Source of the DNA: Paragonimus westermani
Taxonomy: Eukaryota; Platyhelminthes; Trematoda; Plagiorchiida; Troglotrematidae
Assembly (NCBI GenBank): GCA_008508345.1
Contig: QNGE01001302.1
Coordinates: 78,703-142,702, forward strand
Length of the DNA: 64,000 nt
Direction: 5' to 3'
The position numbers and the translations under genes are program-made. The notes beneath the pieces were generated by a model. It did not search any database, had not been told where the DNA came from, and saw nothing but the letters and a program-made list of their open reading frames with translations. How positions within the stretch are numbered: the first letter of the stretch is position 1; each line of letters opens with the position of its first letter. Below are positions 1-11,199 of this stretch, one piece after another.

Positions 1-269
1 CAAAAGCAGTCTCCATCTCCTTAACTTTTCCCAATAACCAAGCCTCACGATCAGTCTTTAAGCTACGTTTCAGTTTCCTACGGACATCTCTTCTACACTT
101 GTTATATGAACTGCCAGGAGGTATGTTCCGCCTGGCATCTAACAACTCCAGAGATTTCTCCGAGATCCAATGTTTGTTCAACCCAGGTACCAAATAACGC
201 ACAAGTGTAGGTTGGTCAGATAGAGAGAACAAACTGACGTGTTTGCGATGTATTCTTGTAAAACCAATA
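1..269 (-). pseudogene. LINE fragment: linker between endonuclease and reverse transcriptase, cut by the window edge
   Basis: On the minus strand one frame stays open from about 269 to the window edge. It reads through VRYLVPGLNKHWISEKS, then LLDARRNIPPGSSYN, and ends near REAWLLGKVKEMETAF. This WIS...LLDARR.IP.GS.Y...RR...K.L.R.L..DRE.W...K..EME pattern is the conserved linker between the apurinic-type endonuclease and the reverse transcriptase of RTE/CR1-like LINEs that are common in flatworms. A stop at about 268 closes the frame on its upstream side and I see no endonuclease motifs beyond it, so the element looks truncated there. The RT itself would lie left of the window. The clade is an inference from pattern memory and this LINE differs from the intact one at 19.3 kb. 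Confidence 0.7.
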
Positions 270-870
270 ACTTATGTGAACGAATAAGTTGGTCGTTTGT
301 TACGAAAGGTTTCCAGGAACGTCAGGAACGTTTTGTAAATTTTCCATTAGGATATGATAGCTAACATATCTGATTGGGTATGACGACGTAACTGTTGTAT
401 TATACCAAACTAAGCTAATCATAACAGAACAGGTTATCATCAATATAAGTATGTGGAAGTTGAGCAGTTGAATGGTAGCATAGTAGCAACCAATGAGATC
501 ACTGAGTTGATGCGAATTAACTGTTGAAAAAGTGTGAAAAGGAAAGACTCGGAAGGAGTTCCAACGGAAGAAAGGTTTCTAAGGCGTACTAAATTAGTTC
601 TAAATATGTCATATTATGACTGTTACGGCAAACAAACGTATTTATCACAAACGAATGTAGTGCAGCCGATGAGATCAAAATGGCATCACACACGACTGAC
701 TAGCGGTGAGCTCTGGGAAGAACAAAACCACAAGGTGGTGCTCTGGTTTGAAGTAGTCTGGATCAGAAGTCGAGGGCATCACGCAATTTAACTTCCCTTG
801 TGAGTGGTATTCAACTTATATATCGCCTTATACTCATTACTAATCACACTATCCCAGGGCATATTCTTTG
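270..870. other. No recognisable gene or repeat
   Basis: AT-rich sequence with one short open frame (534-791, plus) that lacks any family pattern or clear splice sites. I see nothing else here. Confidence 0.5.
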
Positions 871-890
871 ATTCCAACTTGGCCGGCAGT

Positions 891-1195
891 CGTTTGCGGG
901 GGATCAACGTGTCTCCTCGAAGTGATCGAGCAACCAACATTGTCCACAAGCGAGTGTGACAAACAGTTATTATCGAATTCCGGTCGAGAACAGCCGGAAG
1001 TCAGTGGCAAGTGGTTAGCACGGTTGCCTCACGAAAGCGAAGCCATATTTCTAATCCGGGCCGTGGCAAAAATATGCATTACCGACGAATTCCAACAGGA
1101 GAAAATCCGACTGAGGCGATTCTGTTTGGAAGGTTCGCGTTGAATTTATCCAGATCTGGGTGGATTGTGATTGTTTGTGAGTGATATTCAGCCTT
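891..1195 (+). repeat. SINE family 1, diverged copy
   Basis: The stretch follows the order of the better copy at 3640-4045: a leader with a block like GTGTCTCCTCGAAGTGATCG, then a tRNA-like box A (AAGTGGTTAGCACGGTTGCC), a weak box B, then GCAAAAATATGCATTACCGACGA and a tail resembling TGTGAGTGATATTCA. Internal boxes of this kind are typical of pol III SINEs. The short open frame over it (868-1143) is repeat sequence, not a gene. Confidence 0.6.
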
Positions 1196-1200
1196 TGCTG

Positions 1201-1969
1201 GAGAACCTCCCATACTAGTTACCAGTGATCCATATATTTCAGAAAATCTTACAGCTTTGTTCGAGTCAGCGATAGCTTATATAAAAACTTTCGCAATCAC
1301 GGAGTTATGTTATTTATCAAATGTGAACTCTACGGTGTCTTATATTAGTACACAAGTCATTGACTGTTCACCCGTTGAACCCCCTTATGCTTGAGTCAGA
1401 TTTGCTGAAACCTTACTTCACACACTCTCCCAGTGGTTGTTGATGTGTACACAAACATACTTTGGGCGTATCAGATATTTTGAGGCCTTTCGAATATCTG
1501 AGCTTGACCTCCAAGCTTAGACCCAATAGATAAGGACAATTTGTCCTTGCGACTCGAACCTCACTACTCATACGAATTACGCCTTACAGCTGAATGCCTG
1601 GAAATAGTGTTACCCACACCAAAAAGGATGAACTATGCATTAGAATTAATCCTCTTGTAGCACGTCTGTAGCAGACACACTAGTTCCTTCGTTTAATCGC
1701 AAATTCCAAGCCCCATACAATACTCGGAGTTGTAATTTATTTTGCCAATTTCTGGCGATGCGTGGTCCAATTTTTAAAGTTTGTTATTTTTAACAGATGT
1801 TTTTTCCGGTGACATACAAACAGGACTTCAGATATTCTCTAACCTTCGAAAAGAGACGTTCTCGACAGAACTTGACAACTGAATTCCCATGTGAACATTG
1901 ATTACTCTACTTTTAATCAGCATGTTAATGTTGTTTGTTGATATGTGGGTTGACTAATGACTTTGAATA
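1201..1969. other. No recognisable gene
   Basis: No open frame of note and no repeat that I could match elsewhere in the window. It ends in a possible branch point (CTAATGA) and AG acceptor at 1969-1970. Confidence 0.45.
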
Positions 1970-1970
1970 G

Positions 1971-2230
1971 GTCTACGACGATGTTTTTGTAAGCGAATTT
2001 ACTTGCCTGCTTACTTGAAGACGGATACAATCAAGAAAGTAAATGAGTTACTAAAATTAGTGAGGCATAACAATCCTCAGTTATACCACCCCGCAGAAAC
2101 TGGACAGTTAATCAGAAAATTGAGAAAACATTTTCGACAATGCTTGGCTAGTCCTCTACCAGTCAGAAGATCAATGGTGATTGCCCAATTGAACATGATA
2201 TTCGACTGGAAACTACCTTTAAGTTAGGCG
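1971..2230 (+). CDS. Candidate terminal coding exon, unknown product
   Basis: An open frame follows a plausible acceptor (GACTTTGAATAG, with CTAATGA just upstream) and runs about 85 codons to a stop. The peptide is lysine, leucine and arginine rich (for example KKVNELLKLVRHNN and QLIRKLRKHFRQCL), which suggests amphipathic helices. I do not recognise a family and see no RT, protease or endonuclease motif, so it is not an obvious transposon piece. A possible AATAAA lies downstream near 2557. There is no visible neighbouring exon. It may equally be a chance open frame; the call rests on composition and the acceptor only. Confidence 0.25.
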
Positions 2231-2467
2231 TCTTGTTTGAAACGGGGTTTTATCGTACTCTCAGAAGGTGGAAATGTATTGTAGTAGATTTAGCAACTGT
2301 TGGGGAGGATGTGCTAGATTACCTGTTGAATATAACTCCACTCAATAAGGCTACTTGACCCAACCCCAACAGACGTGAACAAATGCAAAACCAAACGCCC
2401 ATTGCAGAATCACAAATGAAGTCCCATGCAAACGCACACCCAGAACAAACACCTATTTTCTGCCTGT

Positions 2468-2470
<3 letters not shown>

Positions 2471-2514
<44 letters not shown>
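2471..2514. repeat. (CA)22 microsatellite
   Basis: An uninterrupted CA dinucleotide run of 44 bases is directly visible. The minus-strand Cys-Val open frame over it is an artefact of the repeat. Confidence 0.97.
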
Positions 2515-2517
<3 letters not shown>

Positions 2518-3464
2518 GGGAAGGCAAAACATCCGGGAGAGTAAAACGTTTATCAAATAAACATGCATTGTTTTTCTCAGTTGCCTTAGCGCATCTCATT
2601 CAAAAGTCAGTTAGAAGTTCAGTGTACATGTGGATTTAGTTTTAGAGTAAACTATGCGGTATCGATGATAATTAACACAGAATGTGCCTAAAACATCAAC
2701 ATAGATGCTCAGAAATGGAGAAGAGTTTAGGAGACATTGGCTTCGCATCGACACTCAAAGTATTCGGATGGACAAATCCGAATATCGCCTGAATATATGA
2801 GTCGACGTGAAAAATCGACTAACTCTTTTGTAATTAGTAGTTGGATTTTACACAAAGGCTTTTTTTTAGAAGACGCCTCACGAGAATTCTTGTTTAATCA
2901 ACACATATATCAGTAAACATGATGATGTTTAGTGAACTCGGGCTCATAAATTTTTGCCTGCTTGAATACGCATTTTTGCACAGATTTCGACAATGGTTGT
3001 GCAAACACCTCAACACATTTGTCTATTGGCAAAGATAGAAATTAGGTACTCTTAAAATTTCATACACGTTCATCTGGTCGTTTAAACAGGACATCCCAGT
3101 GTAACGAGCGAACACTGCCTGATCATTTGGACTTATCGTGGATAAGCTCCCCTGTAAAAGGCTGGTATGACAGGCTGTCACATAAACATTTATCTGATGT
3201 CTCATATGCACCACACGACAACACAAAGGGACCGGATAAGCTCTTAAATCAAGTGCTTCGAAGTCACTTCACCAGAGCCACTTCCAAAATTGAGCGTTAG
3301 GTTCAACAGTGTGTTGCACTCACGCAATAATTAACCAACTAATTCTTTGATTTATACTATTAATGACTCCAGTAATGTAGTCAAATCAAGTTAGTGATAC
3401 ACTCTGCTTACCAAGTAAGAGAATATTCAGCTCCTCACAACTCTGCATCCTCAACAAATTGAAC
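2515..3464. other. No recognisable gene
   Basis: AT-rich sequence. A small perfect hairpin (ATTCGGAT / ATCCGAAT) lies near 2762-2785. I see no coding or mobile-element signal. Confidence 0.45.
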
Positions 3465-3635
3465 GCAATTTAAATGAAAGATTACTGGCAAGGATATGCA
3501 CTACTGACGAGCTCTAATAAGAGCGCAACTCGAGTCTAGTGCTTCTTTTCGAAAGAAGCTGGCTGCAAAGTCTATCTGAATGCGAACGCTGATGGTCAAC
3601 TTGAAAATAAACCAAATCCCCGACTGCTCATCAGT
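3465..3635 (+). repeat. SINE family 1, 3' part
   Basis: It starts at GGCAAGGATATGCACTACTG and ends GATGGTCAACTTGAAAATAA then CCCCGACTGCTCATCAG. The same terminal block appears, on the opposite strand, at 44802-44840. It abuts the next copy directly, so the two are arranged in tandem. Confidence 0.8.
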
Positions 3636-3639
3636 AATC

Positions 3640-4045
3640 CAAAATATCGCCTTGCGGATTTAATGAGTTCAGTGGTCTCGACCTGTCTCGGAAGTCCTAA
3701 TCGAGGGATTATCGATTGGAGTTAAGAGGACAGTTACCGTGTCTCCTCTCGCGACGATCGGGTAACCTGATCGATTCTCACAAACGAGAGTGGTTGTGCG
3801 TTCAGACTTGATAATTCGGTCGTGCCTAATTTGAGGCCAATGGAGCAGTGGTTAACACGGTTGCCTCATGAACACGTGGCCGGAATTCAAATCCCGGTCA
3901 TGGCAAGGATATGCACTACTGACAAGCTCTGATGAGAGCTAAACTCGAGTTTAGTGTTTGTTTTCGAGAGAGGCTGATTGGACAGTCTATCTGAATGCGA
4001 AGTCTGCGATCAAATGTGAGTGATGTTCAACTTGAAAATTAAATG
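3640..4045 (+). repeat. SINE family 1, nearly complete copy
   Basis: Order seen: AAATATCGCC(T)TGCGG start, a leader with CTCGACCTGTCTCGGAAGTC and GATTATCGATTGGAGTTAAG, a tRNA-like box A (GAGCAGTGGTTAACACGGTT, near 3844), box B (AATTCAAATCCCGG, near 3884), then GCAAGGATATGCACTACTGA, TCGAGTTTAGTGTTTG and a tail GAGTGATGTTCAACTTGAAA. The A and B boxes at tRNA-like spacing suggest an internal pol III promoter. About ten related copies occur in this window on both strands. The long leader upstream of the tRNA-like part is unusual for a simple SINE, and in other copies it carries an inverted copy of the tail. Confidence 0.8.
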
Positions 4046-4954
4046 AAAGAGCTTAAAACAAAACAACAGTAACGGCAATAATCCTAAACATTACTGAATA
4101 CTTCAGTAAAAAGTTGTCGTCTGTAGTCACTTACGGTAGCTACTCATTCACTTTCGTTGGTAATTCAATAACAATAGCGCTGCACATGTGTACTGGTCGA
4201 GCTACATAAGTAAGAACCGAAGAAGGGGAATGTGTCAGTTACACATATACGACTGAAGATGGTGGATTACATCAGATATAGTACACCGTATGCGGAAGGT
4301 AAAAACGAATACAGCCAGCTGTTTGCATACAACGCTGTTGCAATGTTCCGGTGTAGCGAGAACGAACGAGCGTACCATGCTACTCCCATTAAAACTCGGC
4401 AGTGGGTTGTGAGTAAGGACTTGGATATTGAAGTAAGCGGGCAGAGACACAAGTAGAAACACTGGAGTGCAGTTTGGCTTGAAACAGTTCTCTGTACCTA
4501 TGGGAACTGGGCATCGGCAATCGTTTCACTCGTGAAGTTCTGGGGTCAGTATTATACGAAATGACTGTTTGTTTGTTGTGTTGAACCACATACCCTATGT
4601 GTCTGTTTCCAAACAGAAATTCCTCACGCAATCCATATTCTTCGTTCACTACATTGTCTCTGCTATGCCTGAGAAATGTTAATCTCTTCTATTCTTGCGA
4701 ACTCATGTTTGGAAGTGGCTCTGTTTAGCGGTTATCACTCAGGATTTTAAATTCTGGAGTGCTACTTACAACACTGAGCAGTGTCACTAAAAATATTAAA
4801 CATTCATATAACAATTTAAAACATTCGTTCTCACCGATAAATTTGAAGAAAGTCAATAGTGGCAAGTAAGATGTCTTGCGCAGTGACATTTCATTTAGAT
4901 TCCGTTTAGATGCAGCACTCCAGCGCACAGACAACGCCGTCCGACTGGTATACG
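4046..4954. other. No recognisable gene
   Basis: Overlapping short open frames occur on both strands at 4232-4649. None shows a family pattern, and open frames on both strands of the same DNA argue against coding. Confidence 0.4.
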
Positions 4955-5275
4955 TAGATGAAACTATCCGTGGTGTCCCTTTTCGCCCGATTCAATATTG
5001 TGTACAAGTTTGAGTGTGTCTGTGGAAGCAGACACGTCGGTAGACCTAAAAGGCACTTCGGCACACGTACTAACGAACAAATACCGAAGTGTCTTTTGAA
5101 TTCGGGGGTCAGTTGTGCCGTTAATTTCATTACAAGGGGCGCCTTCAGAGTGTGTTTTAGACCCAGACTAAGACAGGCTCTCTGTTTTATGGAAGCTTTC
5201 TCAATACATCGACTGAATTCCACTTTATGCATCCAGAAACAGTTGGTGACTAAACTTTCGATATGTTGGTAAGAA
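4955..5275 (+). pseudogene. Penelope-like element, GIY-YIG C-terminal fragment
   Basis: The plus-strand frame reads IVYKFECVCGSRHVGRPKRH and then RTNEQIPKCLL, the start of the Penelope-type GIY-YIG endonuclease, in which a VY.F.C.CG..Y(I/V)GRT block is followed by a basic stretch and H(I/L)P. It ends with EAFSIHRLNSTLCIQKQLV, the usual C-terminal E..AI..LKP..C.QK block. The GRT arginine is kept but the following threonine is proline. The reverse transcriptase part upstream is not recognisable. Sequence differs clearly from the PLE at 7.1-8.0 kb, so this is another subfamily. It is a 5'-truncated, decayed copy. Confidence 0.75.
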
Positions 5276-6990
5276 TGCAACTGGAATTCGTTGTTTTCAA
5301 TTTACTTCGTATTTCTTCCAAACCCGAATTTTTAGGCCGATGTATTTCTTCATACAATTTAACAACTGTTGGACCACCCCTATCCTTTCTCAATCCATAT
5401 TACGTTATTTTTAATCAGTGTAAATCGATTTGCATTATTTTAGCTCTTGTTTGTTTTCTATCGATTTTCTAAACATATCTAACCGTTTCCAATCAATACG
5501 TATGAATTTTTTTAACCATCTCTTTTGACCAACAACAATTCTACTATGTTGCGTCAAATTCATGTTTCTTGTTAATGAGTACGTCTCACTCACATCTTGC
5601 TGCTTCCGCTTTGGTCACCTGACTGACTGCCTCAGACATGACTAGATTGATTTCACCTAGCTGCTTGCTCACCCACTATATGAAGTGTGTTAATTCCGCG
5701 AAAGTAGCCGACGAGATGCAAACGAGTTGGTACTGTGTAAGACATCTTGCATGGTACCGTTGACTTTTTTCAAATTTAAATAATAACTGAATGACGTGCA
5801 GCGTGATGTTCCAGAATTTCTGGCCACGATGTGGTCAAAAATCGCCATTAAAGTGAACTGAAAATCGCTCTAAGATCTGAGGTAGTGCGAAACTTGTTGC
5901 GGTGAATCCCAGTGAACACATTTTGTTTGCCTTCAACGTTCGTTGATAGGCGAATTAAATACATACTGTTCATGTCACCTAACTTTGTCGACCTATACGG
6001 CTTTCGTTCTTTTGATTAATACTCCTTTGTTCCGTCAAATGTGGAAGGCCTCATTGATTCTCTACAGCCCCCGAGGATATGCGTACAACAGAAATGTGAT
6101 TTGTAGAATTTGACAGAACCGAAGAGTACTGATTGAAAGGACGAAAGCAGTATGGGTCCACAAAGTACGGTGACATAAGTAGTATGTGTTTAGTTTCACA
6201 TCATATTTCCATCAAGGTACTTGAGGCAGGCTGTTTCGCACCGTTACAACAAGTGCTCTCAACATCTATGCCGATTTAATAGTGCACCGGGTCTCAACTA
6301 GACGTTACGACCAACCCATAAATGAGTTAGTGGTGATGGAACTGTGTTTTTAAAAAGCGCTTGACTTCAAGTTGACAGAAAGCATAAGTTTAATTTTCAT
6401 GCCTGGAGAGATAAGAACTGTTTTCCGGTTAAGAAACACCCTCAAATCCTCTGAAAATGAAATACGATCTGCGTTAATGTCAGGCCACAGGTTTTGTTGA
6501 AATGAATTTGCTTCTAGAAGGTCGAGTCCACAAACTGACAGTCAGCAACCTTTACTGTGACGTGCTAACATTTGATCTAGTGGATGATCATGCATCTGCT
6601 CATCAACTGACTTGCAGTACGTGATTGAGTGGTGTCTGAGTAAATCAGACTTTATCGACACACCAGGACTATGTTTAGAATCGATTAATTAACAGAAGTG
6701 TACACGTGACTGGTGTTAGTATCAATGTCCATCCATGGAGACTCAGACGTAAGAATGTTTAATAAGATTGAAATGAATACATCGTTCTAACCAATGGAGA
6801 ATTACTCAGCACCCGAAAATGTGCAACAAAATATCCAACTGATTTCCATCTAATATATGATTTGTGGGAAGGTTGATTTCAAAATCGCTTTCCCACGCTA
6901 TTTATCTATCTTTTGGTATCGATGATTTTGATATCAAATTAATCGTTTTTCTGTTAGAAACAATTGGTTCCCTCGAGCAGTTTGAACAAA
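5276..6990. other. No recognisable gene
   Basis: The first 250 bases are T-rich and may be the tail of the preceding PLE. The rest shows no coding or repeat signal that I can match. Confidence 0.4.
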
Positions 6991-6997
6991 GCAGATA

Positions 6998-7131
6998 GAA
7001 CATGAAAACTGGTAGATGCAAGCATTTCGTATTGACTCATCAATACCAAATTTACAATAACATGGGTGGGCTTTTTCTTAAAACAATCGATTTGGGGGGT
7101 GGAAAATCAGTAAGCGAGTTAGGATATGATA
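6998..7131 (-). repeat. Penelope-like element 3' untranslated region
   Basis: It lies directly after the PLE stop codon on the minus strand. The distal part (6998-7065) matches 63688-63755, which also follows a PLE 3' end, so this is a conserved 3' UTR. The shared part includes the hammerhead-like motif annotated at 7011-7047. Confidence 0.8.
7011..7047 (-). ncRNA. Type I hammerhead ribozyme-like motif in PLE 3' UTR
   Basis: Read on the minus strand: GGTA (stem I), TTGATGA (box 1), GTCAATAC (stem II, GU/AC with CAAU loop), GAAA (box 2), TGCTTGCA (stem III hairpin), TC, then TACC (stem I). A15.1 would pair with U16.1 and cleavage would follow the C of AUC, at 7015/7014. The catalytic C3 of CUGANGA is U here, so this copy is probably inactive. 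The copy at 63.7 kb keeps C3 but has lost G12. Hammerheads are known in Penelope-like elements of many eukaryotes. Function here is inferred from the fold only. Confidence 0.6.
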
Positions 7132-8035
7132 TCAAGTCCAGGGAAGGGTCAGGTTCACGAACAGTTGTTTCTGAACACAGAAAGCTGGTTTGAGCCGATT
7201 AATTACAACTGCTTCAGCAAACCGTAATAATCTCGGGTTGGAATGGCTCAACAGGATTTTGAATGCACAAGATGGATCGATAGCATGACCGGTGGTCAGG
7301 ACGTGTCTAGCGACTGAGGAAATTGGCTGTTTACGCGTTTCAGCAACACTGCCATTCTCCGGCAACACGGAATTCTGTACCCATTTTGGTAGATGTTCCT
7401 TCATTTTGGAGCTCAAGCATCTCTCGGTTCTGCCTATGTAACTTTCTCCGCAGTTACATACAAATTGGTAAACACAATGTGAAGTGGCGCCGGTAGGCTG
7501 ATCTCCTTTGATTGAAGGCACTGGTAGTTTCTGAGTCCGAGCGATTACACGGAGTTCAGCTGCATTGAACGTTCGTTTAATTGAATTTCTTAATCGCTGT
7601 GCTGTTTGCTGCATGAAATAATCACCCCTAAAGGGTAGCTCTATGTGGACTCTTTTTCTCTACAGTGACCACCTTTTCGGATGGTAATTTTGGTCTACTG
7701 TGTCTATCTATGAAACTTCTGGGGTAACCATTTGATTGTAGGACAGACGTAATCAGATCTAGTTCCTCCACGAGGCTGTCAGGCGTACAGATTCGCCTTG
7801 CTCGTGTGAAGAGAGTATTTACTAATGCTCGTTTGTGTTGGATCGGTGTGAAGCTGCTAAAGTTTAAGTATTGACCTGACCATGTGGGTTTCCTATACAC
7901 GGTTCTTCTAACCGAGCCATCTTCCCGACGACTTATTAGGATATCTAGAAATGGCAGGCAGTTGCCGACGTCAAATTCACCTTTAGGAAAACTTACCAAC
8001 ACTACTGGGACTCACACTGTTAGTCAAAACGGTGG
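7132..8035 (-). pseudogene. Penelope-like element: end of reverse transcriptase plus GIY-YIG endonuclease
   Basis: PLE proteins join a telomerase-like reverse transcriptase to a GIY-YIG endonuclease. On the minus strand 8002-7628 reads NCLPFLDILISRREDGSVRR, then VYRKPTWSGQYLNF, LVNTLFTRARRIC and VLQSNGYPRSFI, the RT end and linker. 7614-7132 reads AELRVIARTQKLPVPSIKG, then VYQFVCNCGESYIGRTER (GIY-YIG core), KEHLPKWV, RHVLTTGHAIDP and AEAVVINRLKPAFCVQKQL, the normal C-terminus. The two parts are in different frames, with the break near 7650. Upstream of about 8035 the RT is lost, as expected for a 5'-truncated insertion. It is the best preserved PLE in the window. Confidence 0.9.
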
Positions 8036-10683
8036 ACGGAATAGGTAACGCGAATTGAGAGGCTCATATAAGGAAACGGCACAGTTCACATCAGCACATT
8101 ACAGTAATTTTGCATGTCGTCTAAGTATCCATTAATTCACAGTGAATTAAGTAAACTGTTGCCAATCGTTTATCCGTATTGGCTGATTATGAGCCTAAGT
8201 GCGCATCGTCCCTTTATCTTTTCAAGGCCGCATCCGACTCATGACACTATTCTTGTGGTCAGTAGGCTAGTCAACAATGACTGATTATGGAAGGCGGATT
8301 GAGTGAGTCACAGTAGATAGGATGGAAGAATTGATGTTAAAACTGATAAGTGACAAAGACGTTGCCACTTTAAAACTTGACGATTATTTAGTCTATACAC
8401 CAGTTCTTACGTAATCAACTGCAGTATCGAGTTCACCGTTTTGAATCACATGCTCAAGGAATTGAACTACAAGACCACACGAGGAGAAAAGTTACTACCA
8501 GTGCCATCCTTCGAGGTAATACCCCAACCGACCGATAGGCCTCTGTACAATAGTTCACGTCAACTTGCGAGGAAAACGCGATCTTTTTGAAGACCAATTG
8601 TTGTAGAATGTTGTGTTCAGATTCGTCAGTGCTTATGGTAACCCTTATTCGGTGTTCATTTAGGTTTCCCAGAGAAATGCAACGGGTTCGTCTGGAATGT
8701 CAATAGGAGAAACATTACTGTCACGCAACTAAACTCATCTAATCCTACAATATGAGGGTAGTGGACGACATTGCCTATAAGTTAAGAGAGTATGAACTTT
8801 GACAATTTCCATTTTAGGCCGAGGCCGGCTGGTCTATGTTAACCGGCTTGACTTTTCATATTGTCCATGGTTGTATATTTTTGAACGGTGCGAGCTGATC
8901 GTTTCATACGATATGCTCAGTTATTTGGTATAGGAGTGAATGGTAAAACAAGATATTTCAAGATTAACGCAACCGTAAAAAACACAGTATGAATATGTGC
9001 TCTTGAAATAGTCAGATTCTTATTGTACTTATGTGCGTGATTTAGGTTTGGCGTCACGTTTTGACTAAGCTGAGTGGATAATAGCCAAGCTTACTCCGTG
9101 TATAGGGTGTAGAAACTTCACACTTTAGCTTTCAGAATCCGTTCGATGATAAATATGTTTTATATTTGTCAAGACAATTCATAAACGTAGCCAACTGTTA
9201 GAGAAAACGAGAGTATTTTGGCAATTCAGCTACAAGTTGCTCTGCAATCACTTGAATAAACCTGACATTTTTGACTAGAGGCCATTGAAGTGACACATTG
9301 GCCTTGCAGATTTACCATACCAAACAACCAATCAAAATATCGCTCAGACTTGACGGCTCTGTTCTCCTACAATTAGTTCACTTCTTCCCTCAATAAAGGG
9401 ATCTCGAACCTCTTTGACATGGACTAGTCAAATATACTCCGTTATGACCGCTGACGATTGGTAAATCCGCCTACTTGAAAACTAATCAGGCTGCGAAAAT
9501 GTGTTTCTCCAACTAGCGTCCTTCTGGTTTGTATGGTTTGTCTGCACAATATTTCAAAATTGACGCAAAATTTCTCTGTCGTTTCTCAGAAGCTCACTTA
9601 TAAAATTGAGTCGTTTACCCTACCGTTTATACTTGGGACAATTCCTCCAGGTGAACTTGATCTCAGTGTGTGTATACTCACAAATTGGCTTCGTAGCTGC
9701 GCCTTACCATCTTCCACCCTCTTTTCACACTACAGTTCTTTCGGTGAATGAAACGGAGACTTTGTACTGGCCGGTACTTTTTGCCAAATCTAATCATGAA
9801 ATAAAACGCTCTATTTTGTCTTTATAACACTGAGTAACTGTAGTGCAGTTCGATGTTTTAATGCAAATAGACGAGATTACAGATGGCAGCGCTCAATAAT
9901 TTAAGGTTTTATACGTTTGGATAAAAATTTAAAGACCGTAATTTTGTGCAATTTATTTATGAAATGTATTAATGTACCTTTCAAAACTAACACACATTTG
10001 TTAACATGTAGTGCAAAGCTAAAACACTGGAACGAACAACTGTCACTACATCACAATACGTTTAGAGTCGTTTAATACTGAATTACCCATCTTGTCTCAT
10101 AATTTTCCTGTCATATTGAAAAAACGCTCAGCGATTAATCTTTTGGTTGAGTGATTTTACGATTTCATAGTGATTAACAAGTCCAAAAAGGCAACATAAC
10201 CAGATAATCTGACTTCCTACGTACATTGGAACTTGGATCTTTAGGGGAAAACAGTGTGGACTCTCGTGGTAGGCTAAAACATTTGAACACTGCACTTGTT
10301 AGATGGCTGGGTGCATTCTGCCAAGTCTCCGTTGAGTAAATGCAGCTTGCGATGTAATGAGGTAATCAGGTCTGTCAACAACTCTTCAGTCTTGCTAAGT
10401 TCAGAACGATTGGTTTTCAGAGTAAACAAAAATGTTCAGTTAAATAGCGATAGGCTAGATAATATTTAAATGGCCTCAGTAGACACTTAACCACATAAAA
10501 GTCGGCAAATAATCTGGATTGCAAGTGTCAATAACATTGTCGGACCAAAACTCCAAATCAAAGTTCGACGAGAACGTAAACATTTGGCTCCTTGAGTTCC
10601 GGATTCATACGTTACCTCTTAGTTGATAATGTGTCCACCCATGGTTTGGACGCTAAACTTTTGGCCTGACAATTCAGTTTTCT
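8036..10683. other. No recognisable gene
   Basis: About 2.6 kb without a supported gene. The only open frames (9533-9827) are short, overlapping and T-rich. I see no mobile-element motif. Confidence 0.4.
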
Positions 10684-10837
10684 ATGCTCAACAGTGACGT
10701 TGGTGGATTCCAGCGTGAACTGTTTGAGAAATTCTGCCGGGGCAGTCGATCCCCTGAATCATTTGGTGGATTCCATATGAGACAGTGGGACACATGGGTA
10801 ACCGAGTCCAAATGTGAAATTTCCGAGTTTCTGGTGT

Positions 10838-10949
10838 GGCTTCGTAGCTCAGCTGGTAGAGCGCTTGCCGCGTTGAGGCATGCTGTGTCTGTGACTGGTT
10901 CAAATCCAACCGAAGCCCTGACTTTTCACAGTTGGGTCTCATCTAAAAT
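10838..10949 (+). repeat. SINE family 2: tRNA-like head plus 32-nt tail
   Basis: The head (10838-10917, 80 nt) has a perfect 7-bp acceptor stem (GGCTTCG / CGAAGCC), a D arm GCTC...GAGC and box B GGTTCAAATCC. The anticodon arm TTGCC/GGCAT has one mismatch and its loop would have C instead of the invariant U33, so a working tRNA is unlikely. The T stem is decayed. The tail CTGACTTTTCACAGTTGGGT plus CTCATCTAAAAT is shared with the copy at 50418-50529 on the other strand, which marks this as a mobile SINE rather than a lone tRNA pseudogene. Confidence 0.75.
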
Positions 10950-10959
10950 TCAGTTTTAG

Positions 10960-11199
10960 TTTAGTCATTCCGCGTCAAGTCACGGCAAGAGGAAACTGAT
11001 TAATTTGAAAGAGGACAGTGTTTCCAGTAGAATCTTGTGGACACAGTTTTGTGATGAGGCTCGCAAAAGCCTGCAGATGGTGTTCAGTACAACCAAAAGA
11101 CTACGTGCAACTAAGATAAAGATGATGAACATACTACTTAAAAAGACAAGCACGATTAGTAACACAATCAGATGCCACTGTAGAACGAAGTGTTCGTAA
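10960..11199 (+). CDS. Candidate coding exon, unknown product
   Basis: An open frame of about 80 codons follows a plausible acceptor (AAAATTCAGTTTTAG). It is serine and lysine rich (for example KEDSVSSRILWTQFCDEARK, then RLRATKIKMMNILLKK) and ends with a Cys/His pair (RCHCRTKCS). It starts right after the SINE tail. No family is recognised, and a longer minus-strand frame overlaps it. Chance remains likely. Confidence 0.18.
   Translation, partial: FSHSASSHGKRKLINLKEDSVSSRILWTQFCDEARKSLQMVFSTTKRLRATKIKMMNILLKKTSTISNTIRCHCRTKCS

Noticed and set aside
2319..2513. Cys-Val repeat protein on the minus strand
   Set aside because: It is a translation of the (CA)22 microsatellite.
10838..10917. Possible functional tRNA gene
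   Set aside because: The D and acceptor stems fold, but U33 is C, the T stem is mismatched, and the sequence recurs with a shared tail as a SINE.
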